Positions 11,391 through 24,657 of a stretch of DNA of 64,000 nt are shown piece after piece (the stretch's first letter is position 1; each line of letters opens with the position of its first letter). This DNA comes from Mycoplasma suis str. Illinois (GTDB taxonomy: Bacteria > Bacillota_I > Bacilli_A > Mycoplasmatales > Mycoplasmoidaceae): contig NC_015155.1 in NCBI RefSeq assembly GCF_000179035.2, positions 678,432-742,431 of the forward strand. The letters run 5' to 3'. The position numbers and the translations under genes are program-made. The notes below the pieces were generated by a model, which saw only the letters and a list, made by a program, of their open reading frames with translations, did not search any database and was not told the DNA's origin.

Positions 11391-13244
11391 TTAAGTAATT
11401 CCATAAAGCTCTTTAGCTAATTTAGAATACTCTCTTAATCACTCTGAGAATGTATTCTTAATTATTGTTCAACTTTCTTTCTGTTCTAATGAGACAGAAA
11501 GAAGTTCAAGACATTTTAGATTTGGTAATGAATTACCAGCACCTAAGAAGTTGTAGTAATCTTCTCTAGCTTTTTCTATAGAAGGTCCCTCACCTTCTAT
11601 TAGTCTTCTAGAGAAGATTAGGGAAGTGAAGAATCCTACTGCATATTTATATACATAGAATTCACCACTATAAAAGTGTGGAATCATAAATATTTTTGAC
11701 AAAGATTGTCAACTAGATTCTTCATGATTTTTTTCTACTTTTTTTCCTGTATATTGATTTAGTAATTGAGCATATAACTCCATTTCTTCTTCTGCATCAA
11801 TTGGTTGATTATTAGCTACCTTTTCATTTACAGTGAACTCTCATTCACTGTAAATTAATTGAACTACTGAAGTACTTACAAAACTATTTAGTAAGTGATC
11901 ATAAATTTGAAGCATCTTAAATTTTTTTCCCTCTTTCTTAAATACATTTAGAAAGTGATAGTTTAAGAGCATTTCATTTAAGATTGAGGGAACTTCAGCT
12001 GTAAATATTGTTGGGGAATAGTAATAAGTTTCCTTAGTATCTATTTCCATATCATGAATTGAGTGTCCCAATTCATGAGCTAAAGTAGATACATCATCAA
12101 AATACTCGTTGTAATTTAGAAGAATATATTTACCCGGTAATCTATAAGATCCTCCGGAAAAATAAGCTCCACTATTTTTCCCATTTCTTGGATATCAATC
12201 TATTCAATCATTATTAAACATTTCTTTTAGATATCCAAGATATTTATCTCCCAAAATAGAAAGAGATTCCATTACTATCTCTTTAGCCTCTTGAATAGAA
12301 TACTTCTTAGCTTCCTTATCATCTTTTAGCTCAAGATAAGCATCTCACTCTCGATAATCAGGAAGGTTATAAACCTTCATGATTATCTTTTTCCTTAACT
12401 CTCTGAACTTAAGAACTTCAGTTTGAAGTCTTTTAGTGTTTTTATAAAGAGTTAGTAGAAACTTTCTACTAATCTCATCACCATATATTGAGCTTTCAAC
12501 AAATCCTTTTTTGAAAGCTATATTTTTTGACTCAATATTTGCTGATAAGAAGTGATAATAAAGTATTCTTGAGAAGCTTTCTCTTCTAGAGTAAGCAAAT
12601 TCTGTATATTTCTTATAGAGATTCTTTCTGAATACTCTATCTTCTTCTCTCATGTGCTTGATATATTCGGGATAGACAAGAATTTCTCTTTCTTGTCCCT
12701 TACCATCTAATACTCCTGAAAGTTTGAATTCTTTTTCGGAGAGAATATCAAATATTTCATAGTATGAAGAATTAAGTGGGGCAAAAGTTAATTCAAACTT
12801 TGCTAATCTAGGTGGAAGTTTATGTCTTTGATATCTAAATATGCTGTCATAATATCTCTTAAAAACAGCAAATTTAGGATTCTCTAAATAAGAATTAATT
12901 AATTTCTTATTTTTGATTGCTTGCTCCATAAAGTCAGTTAATTGTTGCGCAAAAGGAATACTTTTGTGCAACAATTCTTGTTCTAATGCAAATCACTTGT
13001 TATTAAATTGATCAGTATTCTGATGATTACTGATATAGGTTTTTATTCTGCTACTTAATATGTCATATTCTCTTTCCAAGTTATGGAATTCCAAAAGTTT
13101 TTCCATATCTTGGAATATTCCATTTTTATAAAGTGTCAATATTTTGCCCTGTAAGGCAAAATACTCATTTAATCAGTAATCTAGAGGTTTAGATTCTAGA
13201 AGAATTTCTAGATCTCATTGATTCTTTTCTCTGGGAGTGCTCAT
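11391..13244 (-). CDS. pepF: Oligoendopeptidase F (M3 family)
   Basis: This cytoplasmic zinc oligopeptidase cleaves imported peptides. The product is 617 residues from ATG at 13244, the usual family length. The zinc site is HELGH in TLAHELGHSIHD with the third ligand Glu in FTAEVPSILNEMLL about 25 residues later. The long N-terminal helical region precedes it. It starts 4 bp after the tmk stop. With pepA in the same run, the operon pairs peptide breakdown with aminoacylation. Several perfect inverted repeats sit inside the coding sequence, such as 11827-11854. Confidence 0.94.
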
Positions 13245-13248
13245 TACT

Positions 13249-13905
13249 TTATCCCTTATTTATTTCCACAATTTTATTAATAATAAATTGAACTTTTTCT
13301 TCTAGAGAAAATGTTGAAGGAATATTAATAACATTTTCTCCTAATTCAATTAATTTCTCAGAGGCTCATTTATAAGCCTCTGATAATTCTCTATAAGATG
13401 ATGAAAGACAATCCAACTTATTTAATTGTTTTTTTATCCTTTTGTTATTTGTGAATGTTTTTCAGTCTTCTTCTGAAACATTCACAATAAACACTAAATT
13501 AGGGGAAAAACCTTCAGAAATAAATTTCATATTTGAGCTCAATCACTCACAACTAACTCCTTTTAAGTATGATTGATAGGCTAATGTAGATAAAAAATAT
13601 CTATCACATATTAGAAGAGAATTCTCTTCTAATTTGGGCTTTATAAATGTTTTTAAATGTTCAGCTCTGATGGCTAAAAACAGAAGCGATTCTGTCACTG
13701 GTGACAGAGAATAACTATTAGAAAATATTGGACTAGATAATTCTGAGAATTTTTCCTTAAATTCTTCAGGACCATAAGGCTCTGAAGTGAAGTGAATTTT
13801 TGAAAATTTTTCAAAAATTAATGGATTGTTGAGTAAAGACTTCTTTAAGTAATTAATTAAAGTAGTCTTTCCGGAATTATCCATTCCCTCAATAACTATG
13901 AACAC
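13249..13905 (-). CDS. tmk: Thymidylate kinase
   Basis: The kinase converts dTMP to dTDP for DNA synthesis. The product is 218 residues from ATG at 13905. The P-loop is IEGMDNSGKTT; the substrate motif is DRYFLSTLAYQ (DRY). The lid region is recognisable but short. It heads the minus-strand run tmk-pepF-thrS and is divergent from recA across an 88-bp gap. Confidence 0.92.
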
Positions 13906-13993
13906 TTTAGATAAAAATTATTCCTTTTTTATTTCAGAAACATATTAAAGGAATAGAAAAGGTTAAGGGAAATTAATAAAGGGATAAGAAAAA

Positions 13994-14980
13994 ATGTCAT
14001 CAAACAAAACTAAAGAAATACTAGAAAGATTTAATAAGTTGGGAATTCACATTTGGTCTAATTCCCCGCAAAAGAACGGGAAAGTAATTGTGGATTCCAA
14101 AGATTCCATACCTTCTGGCTCTTATCAATTAGATAAAGCTCTTGGAGCTAACGGTTGACCTAAAGGAAAGATTATTGAAATCTTTGGATCTGATTCCTCA
14201 GGAAAATCAACTTTAGCTCTTCATGCTGTAGCTGAAGCGCAAAAACAAGGAAAAACTTGTGTCTATATAGATCTAGAAAATACTTTAAATGTTTCCTGAG
14301 CTGAAAAAATAGGAGTACAAACTAACAATTTATATATTTGCACTCCTTCTAGTGGAGAAGAAACTTTTGAGGTGATAGGAACTTTAATTCAAGATCAAGG
14401 AGCTGACTTAATAATTGTTGATTCTGTAGCTGCAATGGTTCCGGAAGCAGAATTAGATGCTTCTCTAAGTGATCAATCAATGGGACTTCAAGCTAGATTA
14501 ATGAGTAAGGGATTGAGAATAATTCAATCTCACCTTTTGAAGTCCCATACAACAATAATATTTATAAACCAAATTCGGGAACAAATAAAGCAAACTTTCT
14601 TCCCCTCTACTACAACTACTGGAGGGAGAGCTTTGAAATATGCTGCAAGTATTAGAGTGGAAGTTAGAAAGCAAGAAGCAATAAAGCAGGGAGAAAAAAT
14701 TATTGGTTACCTAACCAAGATAACTATCGTTAAAAATAAGTTCAATAACCCTATGATTCAAATACCTCTAGGTCTTTATTTTGATGCTGGATTTAACAAA
14801 TTTTTTGAATTGATAAATTTAGCTATAGAAAAGAAAATAATAGAAAAAAGAGGAGCTTGATTCTATTACAAAGATAAAAATTTAGGTCAGGGAATATTTT
14901 CTCTTAAAGAGAAATTCCAAAGTGAAGAAATGCAAAAAGAACTAGAAGAAATTAAAACAGCTGTTCTAGGGGCTGAATAA
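13994..14980 (+). CDS. recA: RecA recombinase
   Basis: The protein forms filaments on single-stranded DNA for homologous recombination and repair. It has 328 residues from ATG at 13994, preceded by a purine-rich AAAGGGATAAG. Walker A is GSDSSGKST, the catalytic Glu is in YIDLENTL, Walker B is [12 protein letters not shown], and the DNA-binding L2 region lies around [20 protein letters not shown]. The C-terminal tail is short, and there is no sign of an SOS box. It starts a plus-strand run with metG and ftsY. Recombination capacity matters here because the window holds duplicated hsdR genes and abundant inverted repeats. Confidence 0.96.
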
Positions 14981-14990
14981 ATAATCTTTC

Positions 14991-16514
14991 TTGAAGAAGG
15001 ATGTTTTAATAACTACCCCGCTATTTTATTCCTCTGGCGATCCACATATTGGTCATGCATACACCCTTATTATTGGGGACTTAATTAAAAAATATCATGA
15101 ATTAGTAAATATAAAAGCCAATCTACTCGCAGGAGTAGATGAGCATGGAGAAAAGATATTAACTAAAGCTACTGAAGTTGGACTAACAGTTGAAGAATTT
15201 GTTGAACAAAATAGTTCCAAATTTAAAAATCTTTCTTCAACCTTAGAAATTAGTCCTGACTATTTTGTTAGAACAACTAACGATTTTCACAAGGAATATG
15301 CCAAAAAAGTATTTAAAGAACTTCTAGAACTGGGAAAAATATATAAATCTAGTTGGTCTGGATACAAATGTATTAATTGCGAAACAAATTATTCCAATAA
15401 ATACTACTCACAAAAAAATAAGTGTGAACTAGGTCACGAATTAATCAAAAAAGAAGAAGACACTTATTTTTTCAAAATAACTGAGTTTGTTTCTTGACTT
15501 AAAGAACATTACAAAAACAAAGATATTATTTTTCCTGCTAGATACTTAAAAGATCTTCATGAGGGATTTTTTCCCTCACTAGAAGATCTTTCAATTACTA
15601 GAAGTAAATTAGATTGAGGAATCAAGCTTGATGATTCTCCTGAATTTACACTATATGTTTGATTTGAAGCTCTTTTGGGATATATTAGTACAGATTCTGT
15701 TAGAGAAAAACACTGATTAACTTCATCTGATACCAAAATAATTCAAATAATTGGAAAAGAAATTTTTAGATTTCACTCTATTTATTGCCCAGCTATTCTT
15801 TCTTTGAAAAAATTAAAAACTCCAGATAAGCTACTGGTTCACGGTTGACTCCTAAATGACAATAGAAAAATTTCAAAATCAGATCCAAACAGTAAAGCTA
15901 TACCTCCTCTAAATTCACTAATCAAACAATACAACTTAGAAAGTATTAAGTGATATTTTCTTTCTCTAAATTGAGAAGAAGATCATCCCTTCTCAGAAGA
16001 TCTTTTGAAACAGTCTTATAACAAGTATTTAGTTAATTTACTTGGAAATCTAATTAATAGATTCAAGGGAATTATTTCTAAACAAGAATACATAACTAGT
16101 TCAATTAACTCTGAATTCAAAAATGAACAGATAAAAAAAGAAGTTGAGTTAAGTAATGAATTTTTAACTAAATTTACTGATTTAGTAATCAACATAAAGA
16201 TTCCTGAAATAATTTCCCGAGCAAAGCAATTACTTAATTCAGCTAATTTTTTTCTAAATCACTTGGAGCCCTGAAAACTACCTAAAGATAGTCAAGACTA
16301 TAAAGAAATAAATGTCTTTCTTTATAGACAATTAATTCTCATTTCTTTCCTATTATCTCCAATCTTTACTGAAAAGAAATGAGAAGAAATTAAAAATTCT
16401 CTTTCGATAAATTGGGAAAGAAAACCTGAAAATTTAAATTTCTTTAGCGAAATTAAAAATTTTGAATCAGTTAAGTTAAATAACTCAACTAATATCTTCC
16501 AAAAATATAACTAA
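14991..16514 (+). CDS. metG: Methionyl-tRNA synthetase
   Basis: The class I enzyme charges both initiator and elongator tRNA-Met, which lie at 25048 and 25311. The start is TTG at 14991, 10 bp after recA; the residues after it match the family start (DVLITTPLFYSSGDPHIGHAY). The HIGH motif is PHIGHAY and the KMSKS motif reads KISKS. A Cys cluster (CINCE, then KCELGH) marks the zinc knuckle. The length is 507 residues, without the C-terminal dimerisation domain. Eleven or so UGA codons read as Trp. A compound hairpin sits inside the gene at 15549-15591. Confidence 0.94.
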
Positions 16515-16521
16515 ATAATCT

Positions 16522-17475
16522 ATGAGATTATTTGGTAATTTAATTGACAAAATTAAATCTTCTAATTTTGTAAATTATTTCTCTCAACAATGAATGAAAC
16601 CATCAAAATTACAAGACGAAGAAAAAATTAAATCTTCTATTTTGGAAATGCTAATTAAATTGGACTTCCAATTGGAATTAGCTAAAGAAGTTACAAATGA
16701 AACTATTGAAAAGTTAAAAAAACTTAATTCAATAGATATTTCTGTAATTAAAGAAAACTTAATTTCCTCTCTAATTGAGTGCTATAACTCAAAAAATGAA
16801 TCAAGCAAAAATGTTGAAGATAATTTCAACTTAAATATTGTTTCAGACAAAACTAATGTGTTTTTTATAGTTGGCTCCAATGGAGTTGGAAAAACTAGCT
16901 CAATAGCTAAGCTAGTTTATTTCCTTAAAAAAGAAAACTATAACAAAAAAATACTTTTAGTTGCCGGAGATACTTTTAGAGCTGGAGCAGTTGAACAACT
17001 TTCAATACTTGCTGAAAGGCTGAATGTAGAGATAGTAACTCCAAGAGAAAAAGAAACTGTAAATTCACTAATTTACAGAGTTCTTAAAGAAATGTCAAGA
17101 TATGACTTAATTATTTTTGATAGTTCTGGAAGACAATATAACAATCAAAAATTAATTTCAGAAATTCAAAAAAACTTTAAATTGGTTCACAAAATGCTCA
17201 ATAGAGATCCAGAAGAAACTCTATTAGTTTTGGATTCAACACTAGGTAAATTCTCTTTTGAAGAAGTTAAAAAGATTTTTAATATTCTCCCAATAACTGG
17301 AATAATTCTTACAAAAATGGATCACACAGTTAGAGGTGGTGTAATTTATAACTTAAAAACTGAATTTCCAACTCCAATCAAATTTATTTGCTATGGAGAG
17401 AAAGAACAAGATATTCAACCTTTTGACATTACTGAAACTACAACTCAATTAGTTAACGCAACACTACAAATTTAG
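16522..17475 (+). CDS. ftsY: Signal recognition particle receptor FtsY
   Basis: The membrane-associated GTPase docks SRP-ribosome complexes at the translocon. It has 317 residues from ATG at 16522, with a short charged N domain and the NG core: VGSNGVGKTSSIAKLV (G1), DTFRAGAVEQL (G2), DSSGR where most FtsY have DTAGR (G3), and LTKMDHTVRGG where TKLDGTAKGG is usual (G4). There is no acidic A domain. The changes in G3 and G4 are conservative. A terminator follows. Confidence 0.94.
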
Positions 17476-17491
17476 TTAATAAAAGTAATTA

Positions 17492-17515
17492 TCAGCCCGT
17501 CGGGCTGAATTTTCC
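17492..17515. terminator. Terminator between converging ftsY and hprK
   Basis: TCAGCCC (17492-17498), loop GTC, GGGCTGA (17502-17508) then ATTTTCCTTT. It serves the plus-strand ftsY run; the minus-strand hprK ends 14 bp away and may share it. Confidence 0.75.
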
Positions 17516-17528
17516 TTTAATTAAATCT

Positions 17529-18482
17529 CTACTTCTTGGACTTTATTAAGTGTGCTTTTGTGATTTTGTCAAAAGCTGCAGCAGAATTGTAACCAGATTT
17601 TTTTAATTTATGGTCATTAACGCAAGCTTGAATTAATTCACTAATATTTCTTCCGGCCTGTACCGGAAGAACATAATGAGGGATCTTTACATTTAGTAAT
17701 TCCTTATATTTAATTTCTTCTCCTCAATTTTCAAGAGGCATTGTCTCTGAAAATTTCTTGTGACTTTTTAATTCAATAATTACATTAATTTTTGATTCAT
17801 CAATAATTTTTGATCTTCCTATAGCTTCTTTGATATTTATTAGACCAATACCTCTAATTTGAATGAACTCACTAGAATTAGGGTTAGCTCTAGCTATAAC
17901 AGCATTTCCTAACCTAGTTACTCTTATTGCATCATCTCCTAAAAATAAGTGATTTAGACTTAATAAGTCTAAAATTACCTCTGTTTTACCTATTCCTGGT
18001 TCTCCAGTTAGTAGGACTCCCTCTCCAAAAACACTAACTACTGAACCATGAATAGTGCTCCAAGTAGCCAATGATTTTGAAAGTCAAGTTCCAACTGAAG
18101 TAAATATATCTTTAGTTGAATAATCTAGTTTTATAATCGCTGAGCGATTTTCATTTCACTTTTCATTTGCTTTCTTTATTAGTTCAACTTCAGAAAAATT
18201 AGAACTCAATAAGAAAAGAGGAGGATTCTTTAGCAAAATACTCTTTAAAGTTTCTAACTTTCTTTCTTCTTGCAAGCTTGAAAGAAATTCACATTCCATT
18301 TTTCCCCAAACAACTACTGTCTTAATTTCTTTATTTGCAAAAGCAAAAGCTCCATTAAGTTCCATTCCGAGACGGCTTAATGCCGGCTCAAAAATAACTC
18401 TCTGACTACTTACACTATTTTTATTGACAAAGCTTCCTCCAAATCTCTTAAAAATAGAAGAAACTAAAACTGATGGTTGCAT
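17529..18482 (-). CDS. hprK: HPr kinase/phosphorylase
   Basis: The enzyme phosphorylates HPr of the PTS on serine and so links glycolytic state to sugar uptake, consistent with the ptsG gene at 34436. It has 317 residues from ATG at 18482. The P-loop reads LLTGEPGIGKTEVILDL against the usual GxSGxGKSE, followed by FLGDDAIRVTR and the family signature around EFIQIRGIGLINIKEAIG. The N-terminal half is poorly conserved, as usual. The gene is separated from pgk by a strong hairpin. Confidence 0.9.
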
Positions 18483-18503
18483 TAATTATTCTTTTTTAAA
18501 TTT

Positions 18504-18531
18504 ACTTAGTGGAGTTTTCACTCCACTAAGT
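18504..18531. other. Perfect 12-bp hairpin between pgk and hprK
   Basis: ACTTAGTGGAGT, loop TTTC, ACTCCACTAAGT. On the minus strand the 3' side is A-rich, not U-rich, so it is either a weak terminator or an mRNA-stabilising structure behind pgk. Confidence 0.65.
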
Positions 18532-18538
18532 ATTTAAG

Positions 18539-19777
18539 TTAATTTAGTTTGTCTTTTATAACTTCTATTCCCGGAAGTGCTCCTCTTTCCAAGAATGTCA
18601 AAGTAGCTCCACCTCCTGTAGACACAAAACTTAATTTTTCAGCAACACCTCTTTTTTCTACAGCTGAAACAGAATCTCCTCCCCCTACTAGTGTGTAAAC
18701 ACCTTTCTTTTCACTTAATTCAACTAATTTTTCTAGTATTGCGAATGTACCTTTAGAATAATTGGACATTTCAAATACTCCTACAGGTCCATTTCAAATA
18801 ACTATTTTCGCTTCATCAAGAGCTCTTGAGAATAGTTCGATAGTTTTTGGACCAATATCAAGAGCCATTCCAGTACCCCATTCTTCTGGATCATTTTCAA
18901 CTATTTTTCCTGGTTTATCTTCAAACTTTTCAGCAACTACGTGGTCAATGGGAAGAAGAATCTTGTCTGAATAATTCTTTAGAATTTCAGCACAAGAAGC
19001 TATTTGATCTTGTTCAAGTAGTGAAAGACCTATATTTTTTCCTTGTGCTTTTAAGAATGTATAAGACATTCCTCCACCAATTATTAATGTGTCAACATTG
19101 TTAATAATTTCTTTTATAAGTTTTAGCTTGTCAGAAGCTTTGCTTCCTCCAAGAATCATAACTTTCTTACCTTCTTTGGATTCACTAACGTAATCCAAAG
19201 CATTTAATTCTTTTTCTACTAGAAAACCAATAGCTGTTTCTTTCATTCTTTCGGCAATTCCCACATTTGAAGAGTGAGCTCTGTGAGAAGTTCCGAAAGC
19301 GTCATTTACATAAACATCTCCTAGACTTGCATAAAACTCAGAAAGAACAGGAGATTTGCCACTTTCTCACTTAACAACTTCTTTTGTGTTGCGGTCAACA
19401 TCATAATATCTAGTATTTTCTAATACATAGATATCTGATCCTTCTTTTTCAATTATTGTTCTAACTTTTTCAAATTCAATTTCAGGAACAAAAGTTACTT
19501 TTTTGCTTGAAAATATCTTTTGGAATTCATCAGCTATTACCTTTAGGCTCTTCTTTCCTGAAATAATATCTTCAAAACTTTTTACTCTATCAAAGTGACT
19601 TAATATAACAACACTACACTTGTTTTCTAGTAGGTATTGAATAGTTTCAATAGTACCTAATAGTCTTGTATTATTTAGAATTTTCCCGTCTTTAACGGGA
19701 ACGTTTAAGTCTAATCTAAGTACAACTCTTTTATTTGAGAGATTGAGATCACGTAGCTTTAGCTTATTAAATCTCAA
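18539..19777 (-). CDS. pgk: Phosphoglycerate kinase
   Basis: This is the ATP-generating step of glycolysis, 1,3-bisphosphoglycerate to 3-phosphoglycerate. It has 412 residues from ATG at 19777. The N-terminal motif RVVLRLDLNVPV, the hinge DIGPKT, and the nucleotide site GGGDSVSA with TGGGATL are clear. It starts 17 bp after gap stops, the classical gap-pgk pair. No fusion or truncation is visible. Confidence 0.96.
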
Positions 19778-19794
19778 TCTAAATTATTGAGAAA

Positions 19795-20811
<1,017 letters not shown>

Positions 20812-20819
20812 TTAAAATT

Positions 20820-21836
20820 TTAACTTACTTGTAACATAAAAAATTTTACAAGTTCGCAAAATTTTTTGATCTCATCTACTGTATTCAATATTGATAGAGA
20901 GAATCTGGCTGAAAAGCCCAGCTCTCTATCATCATATGTGCTGCATAAATCTCCAGCTCTGAAAATGACTTTATTTTCTTCCAATCAAAAAATAAAGTCA
21001 TGAAAGAATTCGGATTTATATCTAACTAAGAATATGAGGGAATTATCGTAACTTCGATAACTTAAATTAGGTGTTTTTGGGAAATTCTCTATTCATGTTT
21101 TTCTTAATTCACAAAACTTCTCTCTATTCTTATTTATTTCTTCCTGAATTTTCCAAAATACTTTATCTCAGACAAAAATAGACCTTCAATCTAGGGAATA
21201 ATTAGATTCTTCTGCAAATCTAAGTTTTGAAGGTCTATTAAAACCTATTACTGCAAGCCCAAAAGGACCAAATCATTTATGGGCTGAAAAATATATACAG
21301 TCAAATAGACTGAATATTTTTTCAGCTTCTGAAGAATTAGACATATATTGGTTAAAGTCACCAATAATGAATGAGGAAGGATTATCCTCCCTAATTCTTC
21401 TAATTATTTCTTCTTTTATGTGAAAGACACCTAAGTTGTCTTTCACAGTCAGAAGAATAATTGAATTAGGCAATAACACATAATTTTCTTTATTGTGTTC
21501 TAAAAAATGAATTCTGATGGCTTCAGAATTCAGTTGATACTTATAAATAACACTCGCAATATTTGAAATATGATCCCTACTGAAAAGATAGATGCTCAAA
21601 ACATCTTTCTTTTCTTGAAATAGGTATTCTCATATCTCATTTATTGCATAAGTAGAAGAAGGAGTTAAGAAAATATTTTGGGATTTGAATCCCAAATATT
21701 TAGATAACTTATCTAATAAAGATTGTTTGTGTAAATGTTTTTTATGTATTCAAGAGGAATCAATATAGCTTTTGAGTCATTCTTCTCAAAAAAATGGAAA
21801 TTTTTGAGAAGTGGCGGCATTATCAAAATAAATCAA
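20820..21836 (-). CDS. Cysteine desulfurase, SufS-like (class V aminotransferase)
   Basis: The PLP enzyme takes sulfur from cysteine for Fe-S or thio-modification; the SufU-like scaffold at 28251 is the likely partner. It has 338 residues, shorter than the usual 400. The start is TTG at 21836, two codons after the smpB stop in the same frame, giving MIYFDNAATSQK, the family N-terminus. The PLP lysine is in SAHKWFGPFGLAV and the catalytic Cys in RAGDLCS. Several UGA codons are Trp. SufS is favoured over IscS from the loop length, but this is not certain. Confidence 0.85.
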
Positions 21837-21842
21837 AAGAAA

Positions 21843-22238
21843 TTAATATTCGTCATCTGAATATTTATTTCTTTTATTTCTCTTATATTTCTTTGAGGTC
21901 TCTTTCTCATAATTTCTGTTGTATTTGCAAAGATTTAATTCAACTTTTATCTTTCTATTCTGGAGAAAAAGACCTCCAGGAATAATAACGTATTTCTCTC
22001 TTTTAACTAAATCTGAAATTTGATTTATTTCTCTTCTAGTTAAAAGAAGTCTTCATTTTGAAGCCGCAAAATTAACTAGAAATAATTCTGAACCTATAAC
22101 TTTTCCGTAACTACCTAATAAATTGAGAGATCCTTTGAGGATCTCTCCAACTACTTTAGAAGTTAGGGAGATCCCAGCAGTATAACTTCTAAAAATGTTG
22201 TACTTATAAAGTTGTTTTTTATTACTTTGTAAATAAAT
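21843..22238 (-). CDS. smpB: SsrA-binding protein SmpB
   Basis: SmpB carries tmRNA to stalled ribosomes. The frame reads NIFRSYTAGISLTSKVVGEI, then GSYGKVIGSELFLVNF, RLLLTRREI and PGGLFLQNRKIKVELNLCKY, the SmpB order, with a basic tail KKYKRNKRNKYSDDEY. No ATG, GTG or TTG precedes this: after an in-frame TAG come TTA, ATA, ATT. I place the start at ATT 22238, giving 131 residues. The usual GTEVKSIR box is degenerate (TSKVVGEIL). It lies between rnr and the desulfurase. Confidence 0.8.
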
Positions 22239-22249
22239 TATTAACTAAC

Positions 22250-24157
22250 TTAATTTATTGGAGTGAACTCATCTCATGAGTATTCCACTGGCTTAACAAG
22301 AATATTAGCTCCTAGCTTTATATTCTTGTCAATTCTCATAAAACCATCATATAAGTTTTCTAGTTTTATGAGATATCCTCAAGGATTTTTAGAAAACACA
22401 ACAGCTTTAAATTCTTTTTTTGTGTTTTGTGAACACAAAAATCTAAATAATTTTCTAGATATAAATCTTTTTTCAGCTGTAACTCCTATTTTTTCGCAAA
22501 GATTTACTTGATAAGAAATCTTTTCTAGTTCTCATTCATGTTGAGTTCTTTCTCTCTTTGAATATCTTTTTTTGTCAAAAAAATACATTCAAAGAGTTTT
22601 ATGAATCATTAAGTCTGCAAATCTTCTAATAGGAGAAGTAAAGTGTAAATAATTTTTTAGATTTAGTCCAAAGTGACCAATATTTTCTAAGTTGTATTCA
22701 GCCTTTGGTAAGGCTTGCAATACATGATATTGAATAATCTGTAAATACTGATTATTCTTACTCTTCTGAAGTAAATCATTAAATGTTTGAATAGTATTTT
22801 CTGAAGTTTCTATTACTTCAGAAGAAGGATTTAATTCCCTAAAAATATTTAGGAAGTTTTGAACTCTTGCTGGATCAGGAGTCTTATGAACTCTATAAAT
22901 TGTTTTTATATTCTTACTATCCAAGAAGTTAGCAATCAATTGATTTGCTAACACCATAAATATTTCTATTAATTTTTCTGATATTCTTGGAATATCACTT
23001 CTATCTACTTCTACATTGACAATGTCTTCATTGTCATTAGTTTTGTAATCCAATTGTTGGTGAACAATCATTAGGGAAGATTTTCCCTGCCCTTTCATTC
23101 TGTCTTCCATTAACTTAAAAACTTCATAACACTGATCGACAGTGTTTTTAAGTTCTTCCCCAATATTTTCTAGAGAACTTTTCTTTAGAAAATATTGATT
23201 CAAGATCTTATAGGTAAATCTTTTTTTAGAAATTATTGTTGCAGGAAATACCCTAAAAGTGTTAGGAATTATTTTTCCCTCTTTATTTACTTCCACATAA
23301 ACGCATACGGTATATTTTTTTTCATTCTCTCTGAGAGAGCATAGCTCCTCAGAAAGTATTGTAGGTAACATAGGTATTACTCTATTCAAAAGGTAAATAG
23401 AATTACCTCTCAATCTAGCCTCTTCAAATATAGCTGGACAATTACTCAAATATCCTCATACATCAGCTATTGATACGAAAACCCCAAAGTTATCTTTAAC
23501 TTTTTCTACATAGATGGCGTCATCAAAATCTTTTGCTGTATCGCCATCTATAGTAAAAAAATTCTTATCCGTTAAATCCTCATAACATTCAATGCTTTGA
23601 AGAATTGATTCTTTTTTAGAAGTCAATTCTTCAATTTCTTTTTGAATTTCTGGATTAGAGAAGCTGTGTTTTAATTTCAAGTCATGAAGTAGAGAATGAT
23701 ACTCTACTTCACCACTAGAAGACTCTCCTAATATCTTTAGTATTTCTCCATTAATTCTTTTCGGAGGAAAAGAATGTAATCTCAATAACACTTTTTGACC
23801 TTCTTTTAAGTTTCTCTTAAAAGAACCTAATATTTCTTGCAATCCAGAAAGTTGAGGATCATCAAAGAAGACTCAGATTTTTCCTGAGTCTTCTATTTTG
23901 ATAATTTCTACTACAAAGTCAATTTTGAATCTCTCAACTATTCTGGCTACATAACCTTCTTTTTGCAATAATTGACCTTCAGCTCTTTTAGAGAATGGAA
24001 ATTCTCTAAAAGCTACAAGGTCATTATTGAGAGCTCCCATTAAGTTTTCTTTAGAAATTGTTACACCGAATCTGGGTATAAACCCAGCTTCGCTAAATCT
24101 ATTTATTTTGATTCTCTTGTAAGAGACATTATCTCTAGAGTTTGGTCTACCTCGCAA
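22250..24157 (-). CDS. rnr: Ribonuclease R
   Basis: The 3'-5' exoribonuclease of the RNB family degrades structured RNA, a useful partner of SmpB/tmRNA just downstream. It has 635 residues. The only possible start is TTG at 24157, since TAG lies directly upstream. The cold-shock-like N domains precede the RNB core with IDGDTAKDFDDAIYV (catalytic Asp cluster) and SPIRRFADLMIHK; a short S1-like domain ends the protein. The gene contains several perfect inverted repeats, e.g. 23985-24012 and 22417-22441. Confidence 0.93.
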
Positions 24158-24176
24158 ACTCTAGACTAACTAAAGA

Positions 24177-24419
24177 TTATGAAGAAGAAGGATTATTACT
24201 TCTTATATATGTGATACATAAGACAAAAAGTAATAATATTCCCAAGAACATAAATAGCTTCAACATCTTAATGACTCCATAATCTTTAGTTTTTTTAAAT
24301 AGTTCAATATCATAACCTGATAGGACTGAGAATCCTCCGGCTGAACCGGAGGAAGAAAGAAGAAGTCCTAAAAGGAGTAAGACGAAAGAAACAACGTAGA
24401 TAGCAATTTCTAGTGAAAT
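24177..24419 (-). CDS. secG: SecG preprotein translocase subunit
   Basis: About 80 residues with two membrane segments: EIAIYVVSFVLLLLGLLLSS, then after SGSAGGFSVLSGYDIELFKK a second near KLFMFLGILLLFVLCIT. Size, topology and the Gly/Ser loop fit SecG. Upstream is an in-frame TAG followed by ACT GAT ATT; there is no ATG, GTG or TTG, so ATT at 24419 is the probable start. It sits just upstream of rnr in the direction of transcription, a common secG-rnr-smpB order in Firmicutes-type genomes, which supports the call. Confidence 0.78.
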   Translation of the reverse strand: MSLEIAIYVVSFVLLLLGLLLSSSGSAGGFSVLSGYDIELFKKTKDYGVIKMLKLFMFLGILLLFVLCITYIRSNNPSSS

Positions 24420-24435
24420 ATCAGTCTACTAATAA

Positions 24436-24651
24436 CTATTGAATAGTTGTTCTTCTTAGTTTTCCTAGATATTCTTCTTGAGCTTCTAATTGTTCTCTTC
24501 TAATAGCTATATGTCTATCTATTTGTTCTTGTTCTTTACTATATTTGGAAGCTGAGTAATAAAAAGCTCCAGTTGTCATAGCACCTAGAGAAGTGAAAGA
24601 AGAAGCGAAGATCTTTATAAATAGAGGACCATCTATGAATAGTCGAATCAT
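24436..24651 (-). CDS. Small membrane protein, unassigned
   Basis: 71 residues from ATG at 24651, between rpmG and secG. One hydrophobic segment (about residues 8-31) is followed by a charged helix rich in Glu, Gln and Arg (EQEQIDRHIAIRREQLEAQE), likely a cytoplasmic coiled helix. I do not recognise a family. It is kept because it is tightly packed between two genes on the same strand. Confidence 0.6.
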   Translation of the reverse strand: MIRLFIDGPLFIKIFASSFTSLGAMTTGAFYYSASKYSKEQEQIDRHIAIRREQLEAQEEYLGKLRRTTIQ

Positions 24652-24657
24652 TTTCGA

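Noticed and set aside
14991..16514. Apparent fragmentation of metG and most other genes by TGA
   Set aside because: TGA falls at conserved Trp positions throughout, so the code is UGA-Trp and the genes are intact.
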